From the NCBI GenBank assembly GCA_017960475.1, contig JAGCZH010000018.1:62001-126000 (forward strand): 64,000 bases of DNA, given 5' to 3'. The DNA comes from Bacteroidales bacterium. Its GTDB lineage: Bacteria; Bacteroidota; Bacteroidia; Bacteroidales; P3. The notes beneath the pieces are model-generated. The model was given only the letters and a program-made list of their open reading frames with translations, had not been told where the DNA came from and did not search any database. Positions 33,919 to 43,800 of this stretch are shown here, piece after piece. The position numbers were made by a program, and so were the translations under genes. Numbering within the stretch: the first letter of the stretch is position 1; every line of letters begins with the position of its first letter.

Positions 33919-35919
33919 TTAGAACAATCCCTCCAGCACGCTGTCGTCTACGAGGTTGGGCATAGTGACCTTCAATTCGGGACAGATATCCATGGCGCGT
34001 TTGATGGCGAACATGGCGCCCTCGTTGCGTGCCCAGCTGCGGCGGCTGATGCCGTTGTTGACATCCCAATGCAGCATCATGCGCAGGCGGCGGTCGCAAG
34101 CCTCACTGCCGTCAAGGACCATGCCGAAGCCTCCGTTCATAACCTCGCCCCAGCCTACTCCGCCGCCGTTGTGGATAGACACCCACGTGGCTCCGCGGAA
34201 GCTGTCGCCAATAACGTTCTGTACGGCCATATCGGCGCAGCGGTTCGAACCATCATAGATGTTGCTGGTCTCTCTGAACGGGCTGTCGGTGCCGCTGACA
34301 TCGTGGTGGTCACGGCCAAGTACTATAGGAGCGCTGATCTCTCCCTTCTTGATGGCCTCGTTGAAGCGAGCTGCAATCTTGGTGCGGCCTTCGCAGTCGG
34401 CATAAAGGATGCGTGCTTGTGAACCTACCACAAGGTGGTTCTCCTTGGCTCCCTTTATCCACTGTATGTTGTCGTGCATCTGCTGTTGTATCTCGGCGGG
34501 AGCTGTGGCTGCGATTTCGCCCAGCACCTCCATGGCGATGTGGTCGCTCTTGTCGAGGTCTTCAGGCTTGCCGCTGGTGCATACCCAGCGGAAGGGACCG
34601 AAGCCGTAGTCGAAGCACATGGGTCCCATGATGTCTTGCACATAGGAGGGATAGCGGAAGGCTGTCTTGTCGGCGTTCCAGATGTCGGCGCCTGCGCGAC
34701 TGCTTTCCAGCAGGAAGGCGTTGCCGTAGTCGAAGAAATACATTCCTTTGGCGGTGAGTTTGTTGACAGCGGCGACATGGCGGCGCAACGACTCCTGAAC
34801 TTTCTCTTTGAAGAGTTCTGGTTTCTCGGCCATCATTACCTTGGCATCCTCGAAGCTGACACCTACGGGATAGTATCCGCCTGCCCATGGGTTGTGCAGC
34901 GAGGTCTGGTCGCTGCCCAGGTCAACTTTGATGCCCTTCTCGGCGCAGTATTCCCAGAGGTCTACCACATTGCCCTGATAGGCGTAGCTCTTGGCCTCTT
35001 TGGCGGCGATGGACTTGTTCACGGCCACGAAGAGTTCGTCGAGGTTCTCGTGCACCTCGTCGACCCATCCCTGGGTATAGCGTTTCTGTGTCGCGGCGGG
35101 GTTGATTTCGGCGGTGATGCTGACCACGCCAGCGATGTCGCCAGCCTTAGGTTGTGCACCACTCATGCCGCCTAATCCGGCGGTGATGAATAATTTGCCT
35201 GCTGTGCCGCCTCCAAGCTTACGTGCGGCGTTAAGAACCGTGATAGTGGTTCCGTGCACTATGCCTTGAGGTCCGATATACATATATGAGCCAGCGGTCA
35301 TCTGGCCGTATTGGGTGACACCGAGGGCGTTGTAGCGCTCCCAGTCGTCGGGTTTGCTGTAGTTTGGTATCATCATACCGTTGGTGACCACCACACGTGG
35401 AGCATCCTTGTGGCTGGGGTAGAGTCCCATGGGGTGACCGCTGTACATGACGAGGGTCTGCTCGTCGGTCATCTCGCTCAAATATTTCATCACGAGGCGG
35501 TATTGTGCCCAGTTCTGGAACACGGCACCGTTGCCACCGTAGGTGATGAGCTCGTGGGGATGCTGAGCCACAGCGGGGTCGAGGTTGTTCTGTATCATCA
35601 GCATGATGGCGGCAGCCTGACGGCACTTTGCGGGATACTCATCAATGGGGCGGGCGTACATCTTATAGGTGGGACGCAGACGGTACATATAGATACGTCC
35701 ATACTGCTTCAATTCCTCGGCAAACTCTTTGGCAAGCATCTTGTGGTGCTTGGCGGGGAAGTAGCGGAGGGCGTTGCGGATGGCCAGCTTCTTTTCGGCA
35801 GGGGTGAGGATGTCCTTGCGTTTGGGAGCGTGGTTCACTGTAGGGTCATAAGGTTGTGGTTCTGGCAGCGGGTCGGGAATACCGAGACGCAATTCATTCT
35901 GAAATTCTTCGAGTGTCAT
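33919..35919 (-). CDS. hutU: Urocanate hydratase
   Basis: This 666-aa enzyme hydrates urocanate to 4-imidazolone-5-propionate, the second step of histidine degradation, using NAD as an electrophile. Length and blocks fit the long (about 670-aa) urocanase form rather than the 555-aa form. Clear blocks are MYSGHPMGLYPS, YIGPQGIVHGTT, GLGGMSGAQPKAGDIAGVV, the VDLGSDQTSLHNPW region and SIHNGGGVGWGEVMNGGFGMVLDG. It is cytosolic. No other hut gene is found within the window. A -7 box (35978-35985) and a strong terminator suggest a single-gene unit. Confidence 0.97.
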   Translation of the reverse strand: MTLEEFQNELRLGIPDPLPEPQPYDPTVNHAPKRKDILTPAEKKLAIRNALRYFPAKHHKMLAKEFAEELKQYGRIYMYRLRPTYKMYARPIDEYPAKCRQAAAIMLMIQNNLDPAVAQHPHELITYGGNGAVFQNWAQYRLVMKYLSEMTDEQTLVMYSGHPMGLYPSHKDAPRVVVTNGMMIPNYSKPDDWERYNALGVTQYGQMTAGSYMYIGPQGIVHGTTITVLNAARKLGGGTAGKLFITAGLGGMSGAQPKAGDIAGVVSITAEINPAATQKRYTQGWVDEVHENLDELFVAVNKSIAAKEAKSYAYQGNVVDLWEYCAEKGIKVDLGSDQTSLHNPWAGGYYPVGVSFEDAKVMMAEKPELFKEKVQESLRRHVAAVNKLTAKGMYFFDYGNAFLLESSRAGADIWNADKTAFRYPSYVQDIMGPMCFDYGFGPFRWVCTSGKPEDLDKSDHIAMEVLGEIAATAPAEIQQQMHDNIQWIKGAKENHLVVGSQARILYADCEGRTKIAARFNEAIKKGEISAPIVLGRDHHDVSGTDSPFRETSNIYDGSNRCADMAVQNVIGDSFRGATWVSIHNGGGVGWGEVMNGGFGMVLDGSEACDRRLRMMLHWDVNNGISRRSWARNEGAMFAIKRAMDICPELKVTMPNLVDDSVLEGLF

Positions 35920-35977
35920 ATTATTGTTTTTTACTATTTTTTTCAGTGATAGAGTCCTTTTTTGTTATTTCAAATTG

Positions 35978-35985
35978 CAAAATTA
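35978..35985 (-). promoter_or_regulatory. -7 box of the hutU promoter
   Basis: Read on the minus strand TAATTTTG matches TAnnTTTG. The -33 region is only A/T-rich. It would give a leader of about 50 nt. Confidence 0.5.
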
Positions 35986-36170
35986 CGAAAAATATTAAAA
36001 CTGGTAATATCTATTTTTAACAGATTGTATCACTATGTTTTATAATGCATTTGGCGGCAACATAGCGTCTCTTGGCAAGCTGAAACTTATAGCATTCAAA
36101 AGACTGTACTATTTGTAGGACATTTCTGGACTGATTTATTGTGCATTATACACTCTTTTGCCTCGACTTC

Positions 36171-38102
36171 CTATTGTTTGCGCTCCAACACATGGCGGAG
36201 AACCACGCTGATAGAAGGTTTGTGAAGGCTGCATCCTTTTCCGTTCTGTGTCGCTGTGCGGAGACGGAATGCCTCGGGTTGAGGCAGCTCTTTGTCGCCG
36301 GCAATCATGCGAGCCAAATCGCTGTAATTCCTCACCATGGGTGAAACCCACAGTCCGTATTCCGCTGTGGTACGCGAATAGCGGTAGCTGTATACTGTGC
36401 CGTCCGCCATGCGGTAGTCAACATAGAAAATGTCGGGCTTGTAGATGGTTTTCCGCAACCAACCCAGAAAGGAGTATTGTGACTTCACAGAGGCACGAAG
36501 GATATCCCCGTCACCATGCTCCGGCAATGTCACCCATTCGCCCCAAGTTGCTGTAGTCTGTGCCAGTGTGTCGTTCACAGCCTGGTATTTTCCTGTGCCA
36601 TGCCTTAGCAGAAGCCCGTACCAGTCTCCGCTGTCGGCAAGTTCATAGTTGGCAAGCAGAGAGTCTATTATTGCAGGCTCGTCACTCAGCAGATAGCGGT
36701 CGTCAATGCTTATCAGTCCCTCGTCGTTCTCGTAGTTGGGCTTGTGGAATATCACATAGGCTGCGGCATTGCTGTGCGAGCAGAAATTCTGTGCCGATAA
36801 AATGTTCAGCCACTCTGTGTTGCCGGTGCCGAGTTCCACTGTCTTATGTGGTTGCCATCGCATGTTGTTGGCGGCCAGGAACACATGCTCCCAGGGGTAG
36901 CAGTCGGTGGCAGCATCGCCTATCTCTGCAACAACTTTTTCGCTCAATCGTCGTTTCTCCATAGCGTTGGCTATGTATTCTTTGCAGCCTCTCACATATT
37001 CACCATTGTTCAGCACCTTTGTGTAGAAGTTCTTGGGGCTAGCGTTGGTTAGAGGACTACCACCATTGTTCAGCGCCGCGGCGTTGACTCCCAGCATGGC
37101 TATGGCTGCCATGCCGCAACACCATGATGGCCATCGCAGCCCCTTTTGCAAGAGGCAACTCAGCACAATCAGACAGGCGCTGAAAGCCATCAATTGCTTG
37201 AAGTGCGAGAAGTCCTCACGCACTATGCCGTATTTCCAGTTTGCCAGCATAGGCAGTAGGAGCAGCAGCATGACGTAGCGCGACCATTCCCCCTTTGCAG
37301 TCACAGCCAGCATCACCATGAATGCCACATAGAGCATTATGGCCCATAGACGATGTTCGGGGGCGATTACCATGGCTTCATGGTAGCCGTCGAACAGACG
37401 TGTCATCCCCGTGTAGGCATCCCACATAGTGGGGAAGCCGCGCCATATCAGCAGGCCAATAAGCAGCAGCAGTATTGGCACTGTGGCACCGGTAAGCAGG
37501 GTGAACCTGAAATCACGTTGCCGCACAAAGGTCAGCAGCCATCCCACGAAAAGCACTATGCATGACTGCAGTCCTATCGATACCTTTATTCCCAGCGAGA
37601 AGACGGCAAGTAGTGCGGCGAGTAAAAACAGCCAGTATCTCTTCTTTTCAATCACCGTGAGCATCAGCAGTGTGACATTCATTGCCACCAATAGGTCGGT
37701 GTTGCACATCAGGCACATACCCGCAATGAACAGCGCCGATAATACACTAGGCTGCTCACGTCGTTGCGCCAACAGCAGCATCTGCAACACCATGAAATAT
37801 TTCAGCACGACATAGAATATCAGGAAGGCTGCATAGTGTCCATGGAATCCCACAACAGGTATGCGCAAAGGCGCCAGTGGTCCATAGGGATGCAACAAGT
37901 TGACGAGAGTGCTGTAGTCGTTGTCTAGCAAGTAGTTGAATCCCCAGAAGTAGGAGGGGTCTAGACCAAAGGAATAGTCGGGATCATGGTTGGGAAGCGA
38001 CAATAATGTCAGCAATATGGAGATAAGAACCATCAGCCAGCAAGGCATAGGATCCTTGCTGGACAGTATGTTCTTGATGGATGAGAATTTATTGGATGTC
38101 AA
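36171..38102 (-). CDS. Polytopic membrane protein, glycosyltransferase-C-like
   Basis: This 643-aa protein has about eleven hydrophobic segments in its first 370 residues. A C-terminal soluble region of about 260 residues follows. Features include LGLDPSYFWGFNYLL-type and ANWKYGIVREDFSHFKQLMAF motifs. The layout of a multi-helix domain plus an exposed C-terminal domain is like GT-C sugar transferases, but no DxD signature or named family is certain. No dedicated neighbours suggest a pathway. A pyrimidine-rich tract (38108-38128) precedes it. Confidence 0.7.
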   Translation of the reverse strand: MTSNKFSSIKNILSSKDPMPCWLMVLISILLTLLSLPNHDPDYSFGLDPSYFWGFNYLLDNDYSTLVNLLHPYGPLAPLRIPVVGFHGHYAAFLIFYVVLKYFMVLQMLLLAQRREQPSVLSALFIAGMCLMCNTDLLVAMNVTLLMLTVIEKKRYWLFLLAALLAVFSLGIKVSIGLQSCIVLFVGWLLTFVRQRDFRFTLLTGATVPILLLLIGLLIWRGFPTMWDAYTGMTRLFDGYHEAMVIAPEHRLWAIMLYVAFMVMLAVTAKGEWSRYVMLLLLLPMLANWKYGIVREDFSHFKQLMAFSACLIVLSCLLQKGLRWPSWCCGMAAIAMLGVNAAALNNGGSPLTNASPKNFYTKVLNNGEYVRGCKEYIANAMEKRRLSEKVVAEIGDAATDCYPWEHVFLAANNMRWQPHKTVELGTGNTEWLNILSAQNFCSHSNAAAYVIFHKPNYENDEGLISIDDRYLLSDEPAIIDSLLANYELADSGDWYGLLLRHGTGKYQAVNDTLAQTTATWGEWVTLPEHGDGDILRASVKSQYSFLGWLRKTIYKPDIFYVDYRMADGTVYSYRYSRTTAEYGLWVSPMVRNYSDLARMIAGDKELPQPEAFRLRTATQNGKGCSLHKPSISVVLRHVLERKQ

Positions 38103-38180
38103 ATCTTACGTTTGAAAGGTTTAAAGGGTATGCTTTCGTTGAAACGTTGAGATGTTTCCAGTGTATTTGTCTTCTGGAAA

Positions 38181-40478
38181 TCAGAACGCCAGCTGCAAGC
38201 CTACCTCAAGGCGGGGTAGCAGCACCTTGTCGGCTCCCACTTCCTTTCCTATGCCGTTCATACGGTAGCGGGCGTATAATCCTACCCAGTCTCTCGTTAT
38301 ACGTGTCGTCAAACCCCAGTTCCAACGATAGTCCTCTAATAGGTCGAGATTCCTTACAACCTCTTTCCTCGTCGATGCAATATCTCCGCTATGTTTGCCT
38401 TTCAGCTTGTAGGCGTTGTGGCCCCAATTGCCATATACTCCGAGGTCCCAATGCCAGCCTTTGTGGAACATTCCCAGCGGACGCAGACGCACTCGCTGAT
38501 ACAACTCTATACCTACCTCGCCGAGGTTCACCTTGTGCTTGCTCACCTTCTTATCAAGCCATCTCACATCGTCGTCCATCCCTATCAGTGTGTCCAAACG
38601 GTTAGCTTCACCGCCGAAACGTAGCGAGCTGTGGCCGTATTCCAGTGACATTCCCCAGCCGTACCATTTAGCAAAATATATTGTTTTGCGCACCCCGATT
38701 CTCTTGGTGGGTGACCAGAAATTGGGCGCTAACTCGTCGGACATAGTACTCACGGGTACGCCTAGCATGAAATATCTCTCATCGATAATATTCTTCTCTT
38801 TCAGGTTTGTGCTGTAAAGGAAACCTTCGTCTTCGTAGTAATTACTGCCTTCCATATTTATTCCGCTCACCATCATATCCTCCCCGTCGTTAAGGATGTA
38901 ACTCTCCGCATAACCATCTAATTGAGCCGTGATAACCTCTCCTCCGCTAATCTCAAACCACATATTGGTGGTGATATTCTTCAACTCGATTTTCGTGTAA
39001 TCATGAATCTTTCCCTCTGGTGTCGCGCTCTTGATAAAGAGATAGCCTCTGGGAAAGTCTTTCAGCGGAATGAGTTTCAACACATCTTCTTCTTTGACAA
39101 ATTTGAATGACGGCTTGGCTTCCTTGCGGTCGCCGGTGAAATAGTCGGCCTGCGGCACTCCATATCCGTAGGTGTAGTCGCAGTACGGGTACAGGTCGGC
39201 GCTCTTCTCTATCTCGTGAAAAAGCTCCATTGCGGTCATTCCTGGTTTGGTTTGTAGCGCGCATGCGGCGAATCCCGCCACAAGGGGGCAGCTGAAGCTT
39301 GTTCCGTCAACATAGTGATAGTCGTTGTTGTCGCTCCCAGTGTTGGCAGTGTGGGCGTTGCCGAAGGCCACCACATTTGGCTTCTGGCGTCCGTCGGCTG
39401 TGGGTCCGTAGCTGCTGAAATAAATATGGCTGTAATAGTCCAGACTGTTGCTGATGCCGCCAACACATAGCACGCTGTCGGCGTCGCTGGGAGTTATGAT
39501 GGTGCGCCAGCTGTTGTCGTCGCCTTCGTTTCCAGCCGAGTTGCACACCAGTATGCCTTTCCGGGCAGCCATATTTCCTGCCTTGGCCACATAGCTCTGT
39601 CCGTTCATATCCTTGGTGTAGTAGCGGTCTTTGCCGTATCCCAGTGACGAGCTGATAATCTGAGCACCGTTCTTGTCGGCCCACTCCATAGCCATCTGCC
39701 ACCACACCTCCTCTTTGAAGGGTTCGGCCTCAATCTCTGTACGAGCCAAAAGAAACTCAGCTCCCGTGGCTAATCCTTCGTCAACGATAATCTCTCCATC
39801 GATTCCTTCATATCGGTGTTTGCCCGCAATACAGCTTAGTGTCATCAATCCGTGACTGTTCCATCCGTAGACATTCTCTTTCTTGTTTGGGAAGTTCCAG
39901 GTCTTTATTATCTGCTTGTTGTCGCGTAGGTGCTTGAAGGCTATATGGGTGTTGACCTGAGGGAATCCACCGTCCAGCACAGCAATGCGTACTCCCTTGC
40001 CATCAATACCCTTGTCTCTGAAGTATTTGCCTCCCATGCGGATCAGCTGATCCATAAGAGAGTAGAGCTCTTCGTCCGTCGGATCGTCGTCGATGTTTTT
40101 CATCGTTGTAGTCACTGACGCCATCTGCATCTCACCGCCTAGCATGTGCACCTCTTTTACAAACGGCAGCTGTTGTATCGCTTTAATCTGCTCCTCCGTG
40201 GCTGTGACTGCTACGGCGTTCAACCAGCGGCTCTGTCCGAAATCGTCGCTGGCTATGGCGTCTATCTGACTCACGTAGCTCTCGTTGAGCGGATAGTTGC
40301 TGATGTCGTACAGGTCGGCGTTGTTGAGTTGGTATCTCTCAATGGCTTTTGCGTCAAAATAACTATAGGGGTCGAAAGTGCTCCCTGCCTTGTCGGTCAG
40401 CATGACCCAGTAGTGGCTCTGTGCTTGCAGCTGGATACTGGACAGTATCACGGCGGCAAAAAAAAGTATTTTTCTCAT
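38181..40478 (-). CDS. Subtilase (S8) with C-terminal outer-membrane-barrel-like domain, paralogue 2
   Basis: This 765-aa protein has a signal peptide (residues 1-20). A propeptide-like N-terminal region (residues 21-115, YWVMLTDKAGSTFDPYSYF) resembles that of other Bacteroidota subtilases. The S8 domain has the catalytic triad D169 (IAVLDGG), H209 (NSHG) and S394 (DGTSFSCP), with oxyanion N317 (NSAGNEGDD). The last 180 residues are strand-rich with alternating hydrophobic residues (GWGMSLEYGHSSLRF, WDLGVYGNWG, GLYARYRM). They end LEVGLQLAF with a terminal phenylalanine, the mark of BAM-inserted barrels, and no T9SS sorting domain is present. It is downstream of a close paralogue. Confidence 0.88.
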   Translation of the reverse strand: MRKILFFAAVILSSIQLQAQSHYWVMLTDKAGSTFDPYSYFDAKAIERYQLNNADLYDISNYPLNESYVSQIDAIASDDFGQSRWLNAVAVTATEEQIKAIQQLPFVKEVHMLGGEMQMASVTTTMKNIDDDPTDEELYSLMDQLIRMGGKYFRDKGIDGKGVRIAVLDGGFPQVNTHIAFKHLRDNKQIIKTWNFPNKKENVYGWNSHGLMTLSCIAGKHRYEGIDGEIIVDEGLATGAEFLLARTEIEAEPFKEEVWWQMAMEWADKNGAQIISSSLGYGKDRYYTKDMNGQSYVAKAGNMAARKGILVCNSAGNEGDDNSWRTIITPSDADSVLCVGGISNSLDYYSHIYFSSYGPTADGRQKPNVVAFGNAHTANTGSDNNDYHYVDGTSFSCPLVAGFAACALQTKPGMTAMELFHEIEKSADLYPYCDYTYGYGVPQADYFTGDRKEAKPSFKFVKEEDVLKLIPLKDFPRGYLFIKSATPEGKIHDYTKIELKNITTNMWFEISGGEVITAQLDGYAESYILNDGEDMMVSGINMEGSNYYEDEGFLYSTNLKEKNIIDERYFMLGVPVSTMSDELAPNFWSPTKRIGVRKTIYFAKWYGWGMSLEYGHSSLRFGGEANRLDTLIGMDDDVRWLDKKVSKHKVNLGEVGIELYQRVRLRPLGMFHKGWHWDLGVYGNWGHNAYKLKGKHSGDIASTRKEVVRNLDLLEDYRWNWGLTTRITRDWVGLYARYRMNGIGKEVGADKVLLPRLEVGLQLAF

Positions 40479-40534
40479 TGTTATAGTGGTTTTTATTTTT
40501 CTTTTCTGAAATAATTTTTAACGTTCGATTTGGA

Positions 40535-40680
40535 TAAGTGATGATGAAAAAAATATGGTAAAATGATTTTGAAGTTAAAGTGGGAGTTAAAATGGAAGTA
40601 AAAGTGGGCAAATGAATTTGTATTGTCCTGTGCGCAGCGTATAACTCCCTTTTATTACTTCCCGTATTTTTACGTTTATT
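40535..40680. repeat. Dispersed leader repeat, copy B
   Basis: Same element and orientation as 33561-33730, with fewer short GGGAGTAAAAG units. It lies between the two paralogous subtilase genes, immediately after the stop of the upstream one (40683) and about 57 nt before the start of the downstream one. Confidence 0.75.
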
Positions 40681-40682
40681 TC

Positions 40683-43028
40683 TTAAAAAGTAAAATGTAT
40701 ACCGACTTGTAGCTTCGGTAAATCCAAATCGGGCTGTGTCAATCTGTATCGTCCATACACACCTATCCAGTTCCAGACTATTCGTGTGGTCAATCCCAGA
40801 TTCCACATACTTGTCGGCTCCACGCCATAGTAGTTGTTCTCCTGCATTATCGCCGCATTGTTGTTTTCCTGCTCGTTGTATAGCACTTGATAACTGTTGC
40901 TTTGCAGTCCCCCATATACGCCTAAATCCCAAAACAGCCCTTTCTCGTTTTTGCCTGTGTTCTTAATCCGAATGCGTTGGAATAGCTCCAGGTTGAAGTC
41001 GCTGATTAGGTATCGTTTCTTATCGACATTAGTGAAATCGGCAATGGCAAGAGTTTTGTCCCAAATATTGGTTGTCGAGGGATCATAACGGTAGAAGTTT
41101 CCAACAAACTCCATACCGATGCCTAATCCATACCATTTACGGAAATTGCGGGTGATGTGGAACCCAATTGTGTATACGTCGCTGTAACGCATTGTGTATG
41201 GGAAAACCCACGAAATGCCGTATTGATAGTATACCTCGGCGTTGTATTTCTGTCCTACGCCCCAGTTGGATACAGTATTGTCTTTTATGTCGCGTTCGCC
41301 GTGGAAGTCATAACCGTCAAGAAATATTCCGTTTGTGTCCACCAGATAGTACACAAACGAGTGATCTGACTCCTCGGCATATATCATACTGTCTTGCTTT
41401 GTCAGACGGCAACCGTCGGTATAGCCGTCGACATATGCCACCAGTGTGTATCCGACTATGCCGCTTTTAGCCACTGCGATGTACATCTGGTCGTTAAAAC
41501 CTGGGATGCCGATATTCCCATAGGTCTTTATTTTTCCGTTCCGGTCTTGTATCTTGAGCAATACCACCGACTCTTTCTCCTCGCCGTCTTTCAGGCTCAT
41601 TTCATTTGTGCCCTTAGCCGTCGGGTGTATAAGTATGTAGTCTTCCAGTGCTTTGAATGTGAATGTCGGTTCCGGTTGCACAAACTCTCCTTTCTTCTCC
41701 ACAAAAAAGTCTGCCTGAGGCACTCCGTACCCCAATGCGTAGTCATAGTACGGGTACAGGTCGGCGCTCTGCTCTATCAGCCTCTTCATCTGCATAGCCG
41801 TTTTGTCGCGTTTCGTCTGCCATGCGCAGGCGCAGAACCCTGCTGTCAGCGGAGACGAGAACGATGTGCCATAGGCAAAATCGGTCTCTTGGTTGTTGTT
41901 GGCGTCAGCGACTTCGCAGTAGCCGAAATTACATACATTCGGTTTCATACGGCCGTCGGCGGTGGGTCCGTAACTGCTGAAGTCTATGTGACTGTATGAG
42001 TTTAGCGACGGATTTATGCCGCCTACCGATAGTATACTGTCCGCATCGGCAGGAGCTCCTATGATTTTCCAATTCTTGTCGTCGCCAGAATTGCCCGCTG
42101 AGTTGCATACCAGCATTCCTTTCCTGGCTGCCATGTTGGCTGCTTTCGACACATAGCTGCGTCCGTCCATCTCCCATGTGTAGTGTCGGTCCTGGGTGTA
42201 TCCTAGCGAACTGTTTATGATGTCGGCGCCGTTCTTGTCGGCCCATTCCATGGCTTGTGCCCACCACACCTCTTCTTTGAAAGGCTCGGGGTCTACCTCT
42301 GTCTTCGCCAGCAGAAACGTAGCTCCTGTCGCCAAGCCCAACTGCTTGCCGTCTATCTGGCCCGCTATGCAGCTCAGCACCATTGTGCCGTGGGTGTGGT
42401 TGTCGTAGACGTTCTCCTGCTTCTTGGTAAAATCCCAGGTTGCTATTATTCTGTTGTTGTCGCGCAGGTGCTTGAAAGCCTCGTGGGTATTCACGGCTTT
42501 GAATCCTCCGTCCAATACGGCAATGCGCACTCCCTTACCGTCGATACCGTTTTCTACGAATCGCTCTCCTTTCATGCGTGCCAGCTGGGTGGTAATATCG
42601 CTCATAGTCTTTGAGGCCTCACTCTGACTCGAAAGACTCTGTGCCTCTTTCGATTGTCTTTTGCATTCGGCTATCTCCATATTCGTGGCTATCAGGTCTA
42701 CTTTGCTCACAAAGGGCAACGCCTCAATGGCCTTGATTTGACTCTCGGTGGCCATAACAGCCACAGCGTTCAACCAGCGGCTCTGACCTACCTCTTCGCT
42801 GGCTATGGCGCCTATCTGATTTACATAGCTCTCGCTGAGTGGATAGTTGCTCACGTCGTACAGGTCGGCGTTGTTGAGCTTGTATCTTTCTATCGCCTTG
42901 GCGTCGAAATAACTATAAGGGTCGAAAGTGCTCCCTGCCTTGTCTCTAAGAAGCACCCAATAACAGTTCTGTGCGTTTACTGCCATCGTGGCAATGACCA
43001 CTGTGAGGAAAAGAATCGTTTTTTTCAT
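40683..43028 (-). CDS. Subtilase (S8) with C-terminal outer-membrane-barrel-like domain, paralogue 1
   Basis: This 781-aa protein has a signal peptide (residues 1-20) and the same propeptide-like N-terminus as its neighbour. The S8 triad is D173 (IAVLDGG), H213 (THGTM) and S389 (YGTSFSSP), with the oxyanion Asn in CNSAGNSGDD. The final 185 residues form alternating strands (YGLGIGMEFVGNFYRY, FWDLGVYGGLQ, WIGVYGRYRL) ending LQVGIHFTF, with a terminal Phe. The two proteins are obviously related along their whole length, including the barrel-like end, so the pair arose by tandem duplication. Surface exposure by the barrel is inferred. RecO lies 21 nt upstream. Confidence 0.9.
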   Translation of the reverse strand: MKKTILFLTVVIATMAVNAQNCYWVLLRDKAGSTFDPYSYFDAKAIERYKLNNADLYDVSNYPLSESYVNQIGAIASEEVGQSRWLNAVAVMATESQIKAIEALPFVSKVDLIATNMEIAECKRQSKEAQSLSSQSEASKTMSDITTQLARMKGERFVENGIDGKGVRIAVLDGGFKAVNTHEAFKHLRDNNRIIATWDFTKKQENVYDNHTHGTMVLSCIAGQIDGKQLGLATGATFLLAKTEVDPEPFKEEVWWAQAMEWADKNGADIINSSLGYTQDRHYTWEMDGRSYVSKAANMAARKGMLVCNSAGNSGDDKNWKIIGAPADADSILSVGGINPSLNSYSHIDFSSYGPTADGRMKPNVCNFGYCEVADANNNQETDFAYGTSFSSPLTAGFCACAWQTKRDKTAMQMKRLIEQSADLYPYYDYALGYGVPQADFFVEKKGEFVQPEPTFTFKALEDYILIHPTAKGTNEMSLKDGEEKESVVLLKIQDRNGKIKTYGNIGIPGFNDQMYIAVAKSGIVGYTLVAYVDGYTDGCRLTKQDSMIYAEESDHSFVYYLVDTNGIFLDGYDFHGERDIKDNTVSNWGVGQKYNAEVYYQYGISWVFPYTMRYSDVYTIGFHITRNFRKWYGLGIGMEFVGNFYRYDPSTTNIWDKTLAIADFTNVDKKRYLISDFNLELFQRIRIKNTGKNEKGLFWDLGVYGGLQSNSYQVLYNEQENNNAAIMQENNYYGVEPTSMWNLGLTTRIVWNWIGVYGRYRLTQPDLDLPKLQVGIHFTF

Positions 43029-43049
43029 TGTAAATATGTTGTTGCGTTT

Positions 43050-43793
43050 TTATCTAAGTACCGAATGCAATACTTCGTGCGATTTGAAATTTCTGAAGTC
43101 GGGAAAATGTATGTGATAGTATTCCAAAAGATTGTTCAATGTGTCGCTGCGTTGTTTCGACGATAGCGTCGGCATGGGAGTGTGGCTCATAGAGCATGAC
43201 AGACAGCTGTGAAAGCGTGAACTTGAGGTGGCGTCAAGGAAGTAGTCGACGTTGGGACTTTCGTTTATCGCCGTTGGCGCTGACAGAAAACGTCCCTCTT
43301 TCAGATTGAATAAAGGACTATTGGCGCTATAGTTGTCCATGGGTGCAATGCCAAGATGTGTTGCCGTGTGTATCATCATGTCTATTGGTATTGTCGACAG
43401 GCTGCTGTCCTCTCTATCGATACGCTGTAGCTGTCCTACAATATAGTCAAAGAGCTCTACGTTCGCCTCCCCCTCTTTCAACGACTTGTACAGCACCTCG
43501 TCCATAAAGAAAACGAGAGCCATCTTTACTCCGTCGCCGTTAATGTTGTTGTAGTGTGCCGACGGATGCATCTCTTTTATATACTGCAACTCTTTTTTGC
43601 TGTTGTCGTATACTGTCATCTCCAAATGGCTGAGAGGTTGTAGCAGATTCTGTTTGCCGCGTCCTCTCTGGCTGCGCACCCCCTTCAATATATACGAGCA
43701 CAACCCTCTTTGGCGTGTGAACACCTTGGCTATGACGCTGGTCTCGCCGTATTTTGTGGTGTGTAGCACTAGGCCTTGTGTTGTGAGGGTCAT
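43050..43793 (-). CDS. recO: DNA repair protein RecO
   Basis: This 247-aa protein mediates RecA loading in the RecFOR pathway and anneals SSB-coated single strands. The N-terminal OB-fold is clear (TTQGLVLHTTKYGETSVIAKVFTRQRG and SYILKGVRSQRGRGK) and the helical C-terminal part follows. It is cytosolic. A tract of short repeats fills its upstream region (43801-43893). It is followed on the same strand by the first subtilase after 21 nt. Confidence 0.92.
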   Translation of the reverse strand: MTLTTQGLVLHTTKYGETSVIAKVFTRQRGLCSYILKGVRSQRGRGKQNLLQPLSHLEMTVYDNSKKELQYIKEMHPSAHYNNINGDGVKMALVFFMDEVLYKSLKEGEANVELFDYIVGQLQRIDREDSSLSTIPIDMMIHTATHLGIAPMDNYSANSPLFNLKEGRFLSAPTAINESPNVDYFLDATSSSRFHSCLSCSMSHTPMPTLSSKQRSDTLNNLLEYYHIHFPDFRNFKSHEVLHSVLR

Positions 43794-43800
43794 CTCTTTT

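Noticed and set aside
38154..38180. Terminator after the second subtilase gene
   Set aside because: TTTCCAG/CTGGAAA has a 12-nt loop and no T run on the minus strand.
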